This document shows positions 45,942 to 54,534 of a DNA stretch of 64,000 nucleotides, one piece after another; position 1 is the first letter of the stretch; the number at the start of each line of letters is the position of its first letter. Below the pieces are notes generated by a model. That model was not told the DNA's origin, did not search any database, and saw nothing but the letters and a program-made list of their open reading frames with translations. The stretch is from the NCBI GenBank assembly GCA_965224815.1, contig CBDDAF010000002.1, positions 1 to 64,000 of the forward strand, written 5' to 3'. This DNA is from CAYPEL01 sp036479985 (lineage in GTDB: Bacteria > Pseudomonadota > Gammaproteobacteria > DSM-19610). A program made the translations under genes and the position numbers.

Positions 45942-47354
45942 TTGCAAAACTCCCACACACATACGCTCGCCATTGATCAGGGAACTCATGCCAGTCGTTG
46001 CCTGTTGTTTGATCAGATGGGCAGAACGGTAAAAAGTTGCTGGCGTAACATCGAATTGCAATGCATTGACAATAAACACATCGAACAGGATGCCAGCCAG
46101 CTACTTGCTTCTGTCACAGATTCACTCACTGAATTACTGCAGAGCACTGACAACACGCTACGCAAATCAATTACAGCCTGTGGAATAAGCACCCAGCGCT
46201 CAACGGTCGTCATCTGTGACTCACAGGGAAATGCCATTCACCCAGCACTCAGCTGGCAGGATACACGTGCCAGCAATCATCTTGATAGCCTCAAACAACA
46301 GCATGCCGAGATACAGTCAATTTCTGGTCTACCCGTTTCTGCTCACTACGGCGCCAGCAAACTACGCTGGTTATACAAACACACCGCCGCCCAAAAAACA
46401 GGCGCATTCAAACTGGCACCGTTGGTCAGCTACCTGTTGCTTCACCTGCTAGAAAACCAGATTTATAGCGTTGATCACAGTAATGCCCAACGCACCCAGT
46501 TAATGAATCTGTCGAGACTCGACTGGTCTGAAAAACTGTGCAGCCTGTTTGAAGTACCAGACAGTTGTTTGCCAGCCATCCGGCCTATCGTCAGTCATTA
46601 TGGTTATCTAACAAGCAATAGAATTCCGGTCACTGCAGTCTGCGGCGACCAGAATGCGGCTGTTTTTGGTGCCGGTTTTATCCCGGATACGGAAACCGCT
46701 ATCATTAATATAGGCAGCGGTGCTTTTATTCTGAGAATGCTAGCCAAATTATCCCGCAGTCAAAAACAACTGACGGGCATCGGTTATTCAACCGACAAAA
46801 CAGTCCGTTATGTTCGCGAAGGCACCGTCAATGGTGCAGGCACAGCACTGAGCTGGTTTGAGCAGCAATTTGACGTAGAAAATCTGTACACCCGATTGCC
46901 CGACTGGTTGCAGTCGATCAAGGATCCGCCTCTCTTTATCAATACCATTGGTGGACTGGGTAGCCCCTGGTGGCAGTCTGACCTGCAAGCCAGATTCGTC
47001 CCCGAACAGGACAACGACATACCTGCAAAAGCAGTTGCGGTTATAGAAAGCATTCTGTTCCTGTTGATGGATAATTTCATTTTGATGAAACGCGAACAGA
47101 TGCTCAGACAAATACTGATCAGTGGCGGCTTATCCCGCCTTGATGGGCTCTGCCAGAAACTCGCCAACCTCAGCGGATTAACTGTGCAACGATTTGACAA
47201 CCCTGAAGCCACCGCTCGTGGTAGCGCCTGGCTGGCCGCCGGCCAACCTGAACACTGGGCACTGCAACCACAACAGAGCTTTGAGCCACAAACGGATAGC
47301 GCTTTACAACAACGCTATCAAATATTCTCCACAGAACTGGCAACCACTCTTTGA
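45942..47354 (+). CDS. FGGY family carbohydrate kinase, glycerol kinase-like
   Basis: A 470-residue ATP-dependent kinase. The N-terminal phosphate loop is LAIDQGTHASRCLLFD, followed by family segments ISTQRSTVV and SWQDTRAS. The catalytic aspartate is in VCGDQNAAVFGAG. A phosphodiesterase and a GlpD-like gene follow, which argues that glycerol is the substrate, but the protein is shorter and more divergent than standard GlpK. It is divergent from the histidine kinase gene with about 50 bp between starts. Confidence 0.8.
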   Translation: MQNSHTHTLAIDQGTHASRCLLFDQMGRTVKSCWRNIELQCIDNKHIEQDASQLLASVTDSLTELLQSTDNTLRKSITACGISTQRSTVVICDSQGNAIHPALSWQDTRASNHLDSLKQQHAEIQSISGLPVSAHYGASKLRWLYKHTAAQKTGAFKLAPLVSYLLLHLLENQIYSVDHSNAQRTQLMNLSRLDWSEKLCSLFEVPDSCLPAIRPIVSHYGYLTSNRIPVTAVCGDQNAAVFGAGFIPDTETAIINIGSGAFILRMLAKLSRSQKQLTGIGYSTDKTVRYVREGTVNGAGTALSWFEQQFDVENLYTRLPDWLQSIKDPPLFINTIGGLGSPWWQSDLQARFVPEQDNDIPAKAVAVIESILFLLMDNFILMKREQMLRQILISGGLSRLDGLCQKLANLSGLTVQRFDNPEATARGSAWLAAGQPEHWALQPQQSFEPQTDSALQQRYQIFSTELATTL

Positions 47355-47529
47355 CAATTTTATGGCTATGCATGATGCGGTATTCCGATACATTAACGTA
47401 CCGCATTAATTTGAGCTCTGTAGGGTAGATCAAACCTTACGGGGCACGGAATCCCCGGCCGTTGAGCTTGTTCAACCCCGCCATTTCAGATAGGGTCATC
47501 ATTTGAAAAAATAAAAACAGGACCACTAC
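47355..47529. other. Gap between kinase and phosphodiesterase with two small hairpins
   Basis: Two inverted repeats: ATGCGGTA/TACCGCAT at 47375-47382 and 47399-47406, and CGGGG/CCCCG at about 47440-47457. Neither has a T-tract. They may be mRNA processing or weak attenuation elements. No gene seen. Confidence 0.3.
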
Positions 47530-48273
47530 ATGACAACAAAACTGGTCGCCCACCGGGGATTCATGGCGAAATACCCTGAAAACTCACTCATCGGCATTGA
47601 AGCGGCCCTCAAGGCTGGTGCCTGCATGGTTGAATTTGATGTACAAATGAATGCAGGCGAGGATCTTTTTGTTATTCATGATGCGGATCTTAAACGCACT
47701 GCCGGTCTGAAAAAATCTGTCTTTGATCTATCAACAGAACAGTTAACAGGCATAAGCATTCATGAAGCCCGGCGCTTTAAACAACAATTTGTACCAGAAC
47801 CTATTCCTCTGCTGACAGATGTGCTGACCTTAATGGGACATTATCCGGAACGTCACGCCCTGGTGGAAATCAAGGAAGAAAGCATCAATCACTGGGGGCT
47901 GGAAAAAGTCATGCAACGGCTGCTCGCTGCGCTGGAAAATCACCGCGATCAGTGCGTTGTGATTTCATTCGATCATAAGGCGGTTGCTTACACGCAACAA
48001 CACAGCAAACTCGCAACAGGCTGGGTTGTACATCGCTACAATAAAAAATATCAACGCCTTGCTGAACAACTAACACCAGATTACCTGATCTGCAATGTCA
48101 CAAAAATACCCGACAAAGGCTCACTCTGGCCTGGCAACTGGCGATGGATGCTCTATGACATCACAAAAGTTGCAGATGTACTTGAACTGGCACAATGCGA
48201 CATAGCCTTCATCGAAACCGCAGATATCGGCGGCCTGCTCGCAGACACTGCCCTGAAGAACTATGGCTGTTGA
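47530..48273 (+). CDS. Glycerophosphodiester phosphodiesterase
   Basis: A 247-residue cytoplasmic GDPD-family enzyme (like UgpQ) that splits glycerophosphodiesters to glycerol-3-phosphate and an alcohol. Motifs: HRGF with ENS at the start, the metal ligands EFDVQ and HDADL, and a later EIKEE segment. No signal peptide. It overlaps the next gene by 11 bp. The product, glycerol-3-phosphate, is the substrate of that neighbour. Confidence 0.9.
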   Translation: MTTKLVAHRGFMAKYPENSLIGIEAALKAGACMVEFDVQMNAGEDLFVIHDADLKRTAGLKKSVFDLSTEQLTGISIHEARRFKQQFVPEPIPLLTDVLTLMGHYPERHALVEIKEESINHWGLEKVMQRLLAALENHRDQCVVISFDHKAVAYTQQHSKLATGWVVHRYNKKYQRLAEQLTPDYLICNVTKIPDKGSLWPGNWRWMLYDITKVADVLELAQCDIAFIETADIGGLLADTALKNYGC

Positions 48274-49432
48274 TATTGAAACGGATGTATTGATTATCGG
48301 TGCTGGCATCCAGGGCGCAGGCTGTGCTCAGGCGGCTGCCGCAAATGGCTATCGTGTATTGCTCATTGAGCAATATTCAGAACCGGCACAAGGCACTTCA
48401 CAACGCTCATCGAAACTGGTACATGGTGGTCTACGTTACCTTGAAACAGCACAGTTCCATCTGGTGTTTGAAAGCCTGCAGGAACGCAAACGCTTACTCA
48501 ACAATGCACCGAAGCTCGTCAAACTGGCACCTTTTTATATACCCGTTTACCACAACACGACACGCCGACCCTGGAAAATCTGGGCCGGGCTGATGCTCTA
48601 TTCACTGTTCAGCAGACGAGCCTTCAGACGCATTCCCCGACAGGAATGGCAAACGCTGGATCATCTAAAAACACAGAACCTGGATGCCGTATTCTGTTAT
48701 TACGACGCACAAACCGATGATGCAAAACTGACTCGTGCCGTGCTTGATTCAGCCGCATCACTGGACGCAGAAATACGCTATAACACAAGTTTTGTATCTG
48801 CCAGAACCCAACCTGACCATGTTCAGGTTACATTGAACACTCAGGGCAAGACAGTTAACATAAATACAGCTACCGTTATCAATGCTGCTGGCCCCTGGGT
48901 CAATCAGGTGGCGGAAAAATTTTTGCCCGACATGCAACGACCGAATGTTGATCTGGTTCAGGGGGCTCATATTGAAGTCGCGGGACAGGTAACCCGGGGC
49001 ATGTACTATCTGGAAGCGCCACAAGATCAGCGCGCCGTTTTCATCATGCCGTGGAAAGGGCGTATGCTAATAGGCACCACAGAAAGTCTCTATCAGGGTG
49101 ACCCGGCAAAGGTACAACCTCTGGCCAGTGAAATTGAATACCTGCTGGCCGTGTATAACCATTATTTTGAAAAAACACTCAGCAACGATGATGTCATTTC
49201 ATCCTTCGCCGGATTACGTGTGTTACCTGTTTCCAGTGATACGGCTTTTTCACGACCGCGCGATACTGTACTGATAACAGACAAACAGGAAAAACCACGC
49301 GTAGTATCACTTTATGGCGGCAAGCTCACGGTACATCGAGCAACAGCAGCAAACGTCATGAAAGTATTACAGCACAGCCTGCCTCGGTGTAAATCGATTG
49401 CCGATACGCGGACATTACGACTACCGAATTAA
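48263..49432 (+). CDS. FAD-dependent glycerol-3-phosphate dehydrogenase, short form
   Basis: A 389-residue member of the GlpD family. FAD-binding GAGIQGAGCA near the N-terminus and the diagnostic SSKLVHGGLRYLE (about 50-62) are intact, as is a final GGKLTVHRATA motif. Usual GlpD is about 500 residues; the C-terminal cap domain is missing here and the stop is clean, not frameshifted. Electrons probably pass to the respiratory chain. Overlaps the phosphodiesterase gene at its start and convergent prmA by 12 bp at its end. Confidence 0.85.
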   Translation: MAVDIETDVLIIGAGIQGAGCAQAAAANGYRVLLIEQYSEPAQGTSQRSSKLVHGGLRYLETAQFHLVFESLQERKRLLNNAPKLVKLAPFYIPVYHNTTRRPWKIWAGLMLYSLFSRRAFRRIPRQEWQTLDHLKTQNLDAVFCYYDAQTDDAKLTRAVLDSAASLDAEIRYNTSFVSARTQPDHVQVTLNTQGKTVNINTATVINAAGPWVNQVAEKFLPDMQRPNVDLVQGAHIEVAGQVTRGMYYLEAPQDQRAVFIMPWKGRMLIGTTESLYQGDPAKVQPLASEIEYLLAVYNHYFEKTLSNDDVISSFAGLRVLPVSSDTAFSRPRDTVLITDKQEKPRVVSLYGGKLTVHRATAANVMKVLQHSLPRCKSIADTRTLRLPN

Positions 49433-50308
49433 GCGACCATCCAGACGCACCCAGTCACCGGAAATAACCGGCTCAGAAAACGAAAACCATGGCTGGTATG
49501 CGGCGATAACAGCATCAGCCTGTTCTTTCAGGATACCCGATAAAACCAGCTGTCCGGCAGGCCTGACATACCCTGCAATTGTTTCGGCGAGCGTAATGAG
49601 GGGATTGGCAAGGATATTTGCTAACACCAGGTTAGCCTGGTAGTCGTCTGGCATGGCATCAGGTAGCCGTGTTGTTATCTGTTTCTCTACCTTATTGCGT
49701 TGAGCATTCTCTGTTGTTGCCCACAGAGCCTGGTCATCTATATCGGTAGCCAGTACCGTCGTTGCTCCAAGAGCCGCTGCAGCAATCGCCAGAATCCCTG
49801 AACCACAACCAAAATCAAGCACATCAAGATTCTTTGGCGGGTGGTTATCCAGCCATTCAAGACACAACGCGGTTGTCGGATGCGTACCGGTACCGAAGGC
49901 CAACCCCGGATCAAGATCAATGATTAACGGATTATCTGCATCCTCCGGTCGCATGCCTGCCGGACAGACCCATAATCTTTCGCCAAATTGCATGGGCTGA
50001 AAATCATCCAGCCAGACGCGCTCCCAGTCACGGTCTGCCATACTTTCAAGCTCAAGCTGATCGGCCAGAGCAGCACCCTGCTGACTGGCAAGTGACTGGC
50101 GAATAGCACTGATATTTGTGGTTTCATCAAACAGAGCAACGAGACGCGTTTCAGACCAGAGCGGCGTATCCCCCGGAGCTGGCTCGAACATGGGCTGATC
50201 GGCCGCATCCTGAAAGGTCACAGAAAGCGCACCCGCCTGCTCAAAAAAATTGACGAAAGTATCGACATCGGTTGAATGGATGATTAAGGATAACTGATTC
50301 CAGCGCAT
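49421..50308 (-). CDS. prmA: Ribosomal protein L11 methyltransferase
   Basis: A 295-residue SAM methyltransferase that trimethylates L11. N-terminal recognition domain, then the catalytic domain with DPGLAFGTGTHPTTALCL and the SAM loop VLDFGCGSGILAIAA; NILANPL is the substrate-binding motif. Its place after accC is the usual order. A REP-like inverted repeat separates it from accC. Confidence 0.95.
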   Translation of the reverse strand: MRWNQLSLIIHSTDVDTFVNFFEQAGALSVTFQDAADQPMFEPAPGDTPLWSETRLVALFDETTNISAIRQSLASQQGAALADQLELESMADRDWERVWLDDFQPMQFGERLWVCPAGMRPEDADNPLIIDLDPGLAFGTGTHPTTALCLEWLDNHPPKNLDVLDFGCGSGILAIAAAALGATTVLATDIDDQALWATTENAQRNKVEKQITTRLPDAMPDDYQANLVLANILANPLITLAETIAGYVRPAGQLVLSGILKEQADAVIAAYQPWFSFSEPVISGDWVRLDGRLIR

Positions 50309-50360
50309 TATATTTTTATCCTCATTCCTTGCTGAAGCGTTGGAACTGATGTGCTTCCAG

Positions 50361-50407
50361 GGTCAGGTCTTGCAAAGCAACATTATGCGTGATTGCAAGA
50401 CCTGACC
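50361..50407. repeat. REP-like perfect inverted repeat between accC and prmA
   Basis: Arms GGTCAGGTCTTGCAA (50361-50375) and its complement (50393-50407) pair over 15 bp around a 17-base loop. The sequence looks like short repeats associated with REP/IS200-type transposases, though none is present. It may also protect or end the acc transcript. Confidence 0.6.
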
Positions 50408-50418
50408 TGCTTACGCTG

Positions 50419-51765
50419 CTATTGCAAACCCAGCTTCTTCTCCAGATAATGAATATCCGCACCACCCTCAATAAAGGCAGCATCACTACAAATATCCTGC
50501 TGCAGGGCAATATTGGTACGAATACCATCAATGACAATTTCCGCCAGCGCACCGCGCATACGCGCAATTGCAGCATCACGCGTCTCACCGTGAGTAATCA
50601 ATTTTGCGATCATCGAATCGTAATATGACGGCACGGTATAACCATTATAGATATGTGTATCAACACGCACACCCGGCCCGCCCGGCGCATGGTATTGGGT
50701 GATGGTTCCCGGTGATGGCATGAATGTTTTTGCATCTTCTGCATTAATGCGGCACTCGATAGCATGGCCGGTAATACGAATATCTTCCTGGCGATAAGAC
50801 AAGCCTTCACCCGCCGCAATACTCAACTGCTCCTTGATAATATCCACTCCAGTAATCATCTCGGTAACTGGATGCTCAACCTGTACGCGGGTATTCATTT
50901 CGATAAAAAAGAATTCGCCATTTTCATAAAGGAACTCAAAGGTTCCCGCACCGCGATACTTCATACGCCGACAGGCTTCAGCACAACGCTCACCCATCTC
51001 GGCACGCAGCTCGGGCGTAATACCCGGCGCAGGCGCTTCTTCAACCACCTTCTGATGACGTCGCTGCATCGAACAATCGCGTTCACAAAGATGAATCGCC
51101 TCGCCCTCGCCATCGGCTAATACCTGAAACTCCACATGGCGCGGCGTTTCCAGATACTTCTCCATATAAACCGTATCATCACCAAAAGCAGTACGCGCCT
51201 CGGTGCGGGTTAAAGCAATCGCATTCACTAGATCCGCTTCCTTGCGCACCACGCGCATACCACGACCACCACCACCCGCTGCCGCCTTGATAATAATCGG
51301 ATAACCAATCTTTAGCGCCAGCTTCATATTCACTGACTTGTTATTTCCCAACGGTCCGTCACTGCCCGGCACACAGGGCACACCCGCGGCCTTCATGGCA
51401 CGAATCGCTGCGACCTTATCACCCATGGTACGGATCGATTCAGCCCGCGGGCCGATAAAAACATAGCCACTCTTCTCAACCTGCTCGGCAAAATCAGCAT
51501 TTTCCGAGAGAAAACCATAACCGGGATGAATCGCTGCCGCATCAGTCACCTCAGCAGCAGCAATCACCATGGGAATATTCAGATAACTCGCCAGAGATGG
51601 CGCCGGACCGATACACACCGACTCATCCGCCAGCAACACATGCTTGAGATTACGGTCGGCCTCAGAATGAATCGCCACCGTTTTAATACCCATTTCACGA
51701 CAGGCCCGCATAATACGCAGAGCGATTTCGCCGCGATTGGCAATAACAATTTTATCCAGTTTCAT
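50419..51765 (-). CDS. accC: Biotin carboxylase, acetyl-CoA carboxylase subunit
   Basis: A 448-residue ATP-grasp enzyme that carboxylates biotin on AccB. Start MKLDKIVIANRGEIALRI, glycine-rich ATP loop KAAAGGGGRGMR and the EMNTRVQVEHPVTE active-site segment are all present. The start lies inside the end of the Uma2-family gene (14 bp overlap), so its translation may be coupled to a foreign gene instead of to accB as usual. Confidence 0.96.
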   Translation of the reverse strand: MKLDKIVIANRGEIALRIMRACREMGIKTVAIHSEADRNLKHVLLADESVCIGPAPSLASYLNIPMVIAAAEVTDAAAIHPGYGFLSENADFAEQVEKSGYVFIGPRAESIRTMGDKVAAIRAMKAAGVPCVPGSDGPLGNNKSVNMKLALKIGYPIIIKAAAGGGGRGMRVVRKEADLVNAIALTRTEARTAFGDDTVYMEKYLETPRHVEFQVLADGEGEAIHLCERDCSMQRRHQKVVEEAPAPGITPELRAEMGERCAEACRRMKYRGAGTFEFLYENGEFFFIEMNTRVQVEHPVTEMITGVDIIKEQLSIAAGEGLSYRQEDIRITGHAIECRINAEDAKTFMPSPGTITQYHAPGGPGVRVDTHIYNGYTVPSYYDSMIAKLITHGETRDAAIARMRGALAEIVIDGIRTNIALQQDICSDAAFIEGGADIHYLEKKLGLQ

Positions 51766-52350
51766 TATTTATCGTCGCAAATAACATGGAAAGATTTACC
51801 CTGATTTCAGGCATGGCGTTTAACTCCAGGTCACTGTCACTGTTCTGATCAAGCCGATCAATCTGGCTATACTTGCCCGTCGTTAAGCCGGTATATCGAG
51901 TAAGCCTGGATTCTGACACATCGAACAACCAGACCTCGGCAACTCCTGCAGCCGCATAAAGCGAAATTTTTACATCACGATCATAAGCCATTGATGACTC
52001 AGCCACTTCGACCACTAACACAACATCTTCAGGTAGAGGATGCTGATCCCGGTAAAATCCGGCCGTGGCCTGAGTAGCGCAAGATCAGGCTCAGGCGCAG
52101 AATACGTATTAAGAACAATCGGATTTTGTACGCTGACCTGTAATTTATCAGCCACTGCAGTCATAAACAGATGATTAAACTGCATGACAAATGATGCATG
52201 CTGAGATCCAATTGGGGCCATATCAATGATCTCTCCCTCGATCAATTCAACTCTGCTGCCCTCCGGTAAAATACCTGCACTACTCATACGCTGATAATCT
52301 GAAACAGACAACAAATGCTTATGCGGGAAATTTTTTGCGGGGAAAGACAT
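51752..52350 (-). pseudogene. Uma2 family endonuclease-like protein, frameshifted, between accB and accC
   Basis: The Uma2 (DUF820) family has a PD-(D/E)XK nuclease fold of unknown role. Two frames join: 52350 to about 52054 (ending EPDLALLRPRPDF) and about 52054 to 51752 (YRDQHPLPEDVV, then VVEVAESSMAYDRDVK). Adding one T to the T4 run (A4 at 52054-52057 on the plus strand) gives a single 199-residue protein with the catalytic acidic residues and lysine. It interrupts the normally adjacent accB-accC pair: 18 bp from the accB stop, overlapping the accC start. Either a recent break or a base error. Confidence 0.8.
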
Positions 52351-52368
52351 AACAGGTAATCGTCCTGA

Positions 52369-52809
52369 TTACTCAATCACAAACAATGCTTGCCCGTATT
52401 CCACCGGCTCGGCATTTTCAACCAGAATCGCCTTGATCGTTCCTGACTTATCAGCCTCAATCTGGTTAAGCATTTTCATGGCTTCGATAATGCACAGCGT
52501 GTCACCCTCTTTCACCTTCTGACCGACTTCTGTAAACGGGGAGATGCCTGGCGATGAAGACCGATAAAAAGTACCGACCATCGGTGAATTGACTGCATGA
52601 CCACTGGGAATATCATCTGATGCGGCCGGTGCAGCTATTGGCGATGCCTCAATAGCCACTGGTGGCGCAACAGGAGCGGCAACCGGAGCAGGCGCAAACG
52701 CAGAATAACGGCTAATGCGCACCGATTCTTCGCCTTCGTGGATTTCAATTTCGGCAACACCCGATTCATCCAGCAGATCAATCAACTTCTTGACTTTACG
52801 AATATCCAT
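52369..52809 (-). CDS. accB: Biotin carboxyl carrier protein of acetyl-CoA carboxylase
   Basis: A 146-residue carrier from ATG 52809 (MDIRKVKKLIDLLDESG). A Pro/Ala-rich linker (about 38-70) precedes the biotinyl domain with the acceptor lysine in IEAMKMLNQIEAD. A longer frame to 52905 is rejected for lack of family similarity. Normally it directly precedes accC; here a Uma2-family gene intervenes. Confidence 0.95.
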   Translation of the reverse strand: MDIRKVKKLIDLLDESGVAEIEIHEGEESVRISRYSAFAPAPVAAPVAPPVAIEASPIAAPAASDDIPSGHAVNSPMVGTFYRSSSPGISPFTEVGQKVKEGDTLCIIEAMKMLNQIEADKSGTIKAILVENAEPVEYGQALFVIE

Positions 52810-52920
52810 TGTGTGACCCGGCAAAGAAATAAAGTGTGGCGAGTATAGAGTATGTGGATGACATTGTGTAGCCAAATGCGGCGAAAACCGCGAAAAAGAT
52901 CGCAACGCAGAGCAAAGTGA

Positions 52921-53361
52921 TCACGCCCCCAAAATTTCCATCGATGCCCTTAACGCCAACTCATAACCATTCGCTCCCAGGCCACTGATTGTGCCCACAG
53001 CAATATCCGAAAAATATGACTGCCTGCGAAAATCCTCACGCGCATGCACATTTGACAAATGCACCTCAATAAACGGAATTTGCACCGCCAGTAAAGCATC
53101 CCGCAAGGCAATGCTCGTATGCGTGAAAGCAGCCGGATTAATAATAATAAAATCAACATCACGTGACGGCGCTGTATGAATATTTTCAATCAATGCAGAT
53201 TCATTGTTCGACTGGAAGCTATCAACCTCACAACCCAGATCGCAGGCGGCGGCCGTTAACCGGGCATGGATATCAGAGAGACTTACCGTACCGTATTTAT
53301 CCGGCTCGCGCATACCGAGCAGATTCAGATTAGGGCCGTTGAGGACGAGTATGTTTTTCAT
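52921..53361 (-). CDS. aroQ: 3-dehydroquinate dehydratase type II
   Basis: A 146-residue shikimate pathway enzyme starting MKNILVLNGPNLNLLGMREP; the ATG at 53370 is an alternative adding three residues. The catalytic tyrosine is in PDKYGTVSL, and NPAAFTHTSIALRDAL and VHLSNVHAREDFR are the substrate loops. It heads the acc group with a 111-bp gap to accB, the usual aroQ-accB-accC order. Confidence 0.95.
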   Translation of the reverse strand: MKNILVLNGPNLNLLGMREPDKYGTVSLSDIHARLTAAACDLGCEVDSFQSNNESALIENIHTAPSRDVDFIIINPAAFTHTSIALRDALLAVQIPFIEVHLSNVHAREDFRRQSYFSDIAVGTISGLGANGYELALRASMEILGA

Positions 53362-53452
53362 GAATTTCATCCTGATTCAGAGATGGATGAAATTCTATAC
53401 TATGTTGGCGGGCTTGTAATGCAGTTAACAGTCGACGGACTGTTCTGGCAAA

Positions 53453-53875
53453 TCAGATAAACGGGTTTTGAATGGTCAATCCTTCAATCTGTTGGCCATG
53501 CTGCAGATCTTCACTCAACAAAACCTTACATCCACTCTCAAGTGCAGCAGCAATTATCAATGAATCATAAAAACCAAAATGATAACGCGCCTGAATTTCC
53601 AGACCTTTTCGATAAAAATCAATACCAGGGTAAATCTGTAATAGTGGACTCAAAACCACATCAAGATAACGACAGGCCTGTTCCTTTGTCAGGCAAATTT
53701 CAGCTTTTCGTATAATGGTATTCAGGCATTCCTGAATCACCTGAAAACTGATACAGGCATTACCTGTTTCAATACCTTCACGAATAAGACGATTTGCTAT
53801 GTTTGACTTGCGCTCATCCTGCACCTCAAGCTGATAAACGAAGATATTCGTATCAATAAAAACATCAGCGTTCAT
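53453..53875 (-). CDS. PIN domain toxin
   Basis: A 140-residue PIN nuclease: first acidic residue in VFIDTNIFVYQ, second in FQVIQECLN, and third in FGFYDSLIIAAALESG. Such proteins cut RNA. It overlaps its antitoxin gene by 11 bp in the order antitoxin then toxin. All catalytic residues are in place. Confidence 0.88.
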   Translation of the reverse strand: MNADVFIDTNIFVYQLEVQDERKSNIANRLIREGIETGNACISFQVIQECLNTIIRKAEICLTKEQACRYLDVVLSPLLQIYPGIDFYRKGLEIQARYHFGFYDSLIIAAALESGCKVLLSEDLQHGQQIEGLTIQNPFI

Positions 53876-54086
53876 TCATTTCATCCCGAGTCAACTTCCG
53901 CCCCACACGCACATCACCTCGCAATGCCTTGATCGTCTCATCAAAACGACGCAACTGATCCTGCTTGCGAGCATAGCTCGATAACCAGAGTCGAAACTGC
54001 TCATTCAATGTCGTGTGTTCAGCTGCTGCACGCTGGCGCGCAGCAGCTATCAAGTGATCGTCTGCACTTAATGTAATATTTTTCAT
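53865..54086 (-). CDS. Antitoxin of the PIN toxin, ribbon-helix-helix-like
   Basis: A 73-residue protein with an N-terminal MKNITLSADDHLIAAARQ segment like ribbon-helix-helix DNA-binding antitoxins and a charged C-terminal tail. It precedes the PIN toxin gene. The palindrome at 54105-54144, 18 bp upstream, is its likely autoregulatory operator. Confidence 0.8.
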   Translation of the reverse strand: MKNITLSADDHLIAAARQRAAAEHTTLNEQFRLWLSSYARKQDQLRRFDETIKALRGDVRVGRKLTRDEMNER

Positions 54087-54104
54087 CGATCAACTCACCA
54101 AACA

Positions 54105-54144
54105 GGGTAACACTTAAATAGTGTACACTATTTAAGTGTTACCC
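54105..54144. promoter_or_regulatory. Perfect 40-bp palindrome, candidate toxin-antitoxin operator
   Basis: The two 20-base halves (GGGTAACACTTAAATAGTGT and its reverse complement) pair without a mismatch. It lies just upstream of the minus-strand antitoxin start and 153 bp before the FitA-like start on the plus strand. Perfect symmetry of this length is expected for a dimer-of-dimers operator. An 11-base piece, TGTACACTATT (54122-54132), also occurs at 75-85, in the yefM operator. Confidence 0.75.
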
Positions 54145-54234
54145 TCAAACAAACAGAAGATGCCCCGTATATCTTCGACGCTGCGGGATTGGTTTAAGAG
54201 TGCGGCCCCATTTATTGCCAGCAATCTATGTATT

Positions 54235-54263
54235 TTGACAGCATTGAGAGCGCCTGCTATTGT
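54235..54263 (+). promoter_or_regulatory. Sigma-70-type promoter for the second toxin-antitoxin pair
   Basis: TTGACA (54235-54240), a 17-base spacer and TATTGT (54258-54263) lie 35 bp upstream of the antitoxin ATG. A ribosome site GTGGAGA follows. It is separate from the 40-bp palindrome. Confidence 0.65.
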
Positions 54264-54297
54264 ATCATTCCAAAGCAGCTTCCGTGGAGATAAGCCG

Positions 54298-54534
54298 ATG
54301 GCAAGTTTGAGCGTTAGAAAGATTGATGACGAAACAGTTGCGCTGTTACGCGTTCGGGCAGCGCGTCATGGCGTCTCAATGGAAGAAGAGGCCAGACAAA
54401 TACTGAAACGCGCTGTAACAACACCAGAACAGCTTGGGGATCTGGCAGTACGCCTTTTTTCCCCAGCATATGGTGAAGAAGAAATCACACTGCCGGAGCG
54501 TGAAACATCTGATCCTCTGGTATTTCCCAGGTGA
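54298..54534 (+). CDS. Antitoxin, FitA/VapB-like ribbon-helix-helix
   Basis: A 78-residue antitoxin from ATG 54298 (MASLSVRKIDDETVALLRVRAARHG). The pattern is the FitA-type ribbon-helix-helix with SMEEEARQILK. A longer frame from 54136 is rejected because it runs through the promoter. It overlaps the toxin gene by 4 bp. Confidence 0.88.
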   Translation: MASLSVRKIDDETVALLRVRAARHGVSMEEEARQILKRAVTTPEQLGDLAVRLFSPAYGEEEITLPERETSDPLVFPR

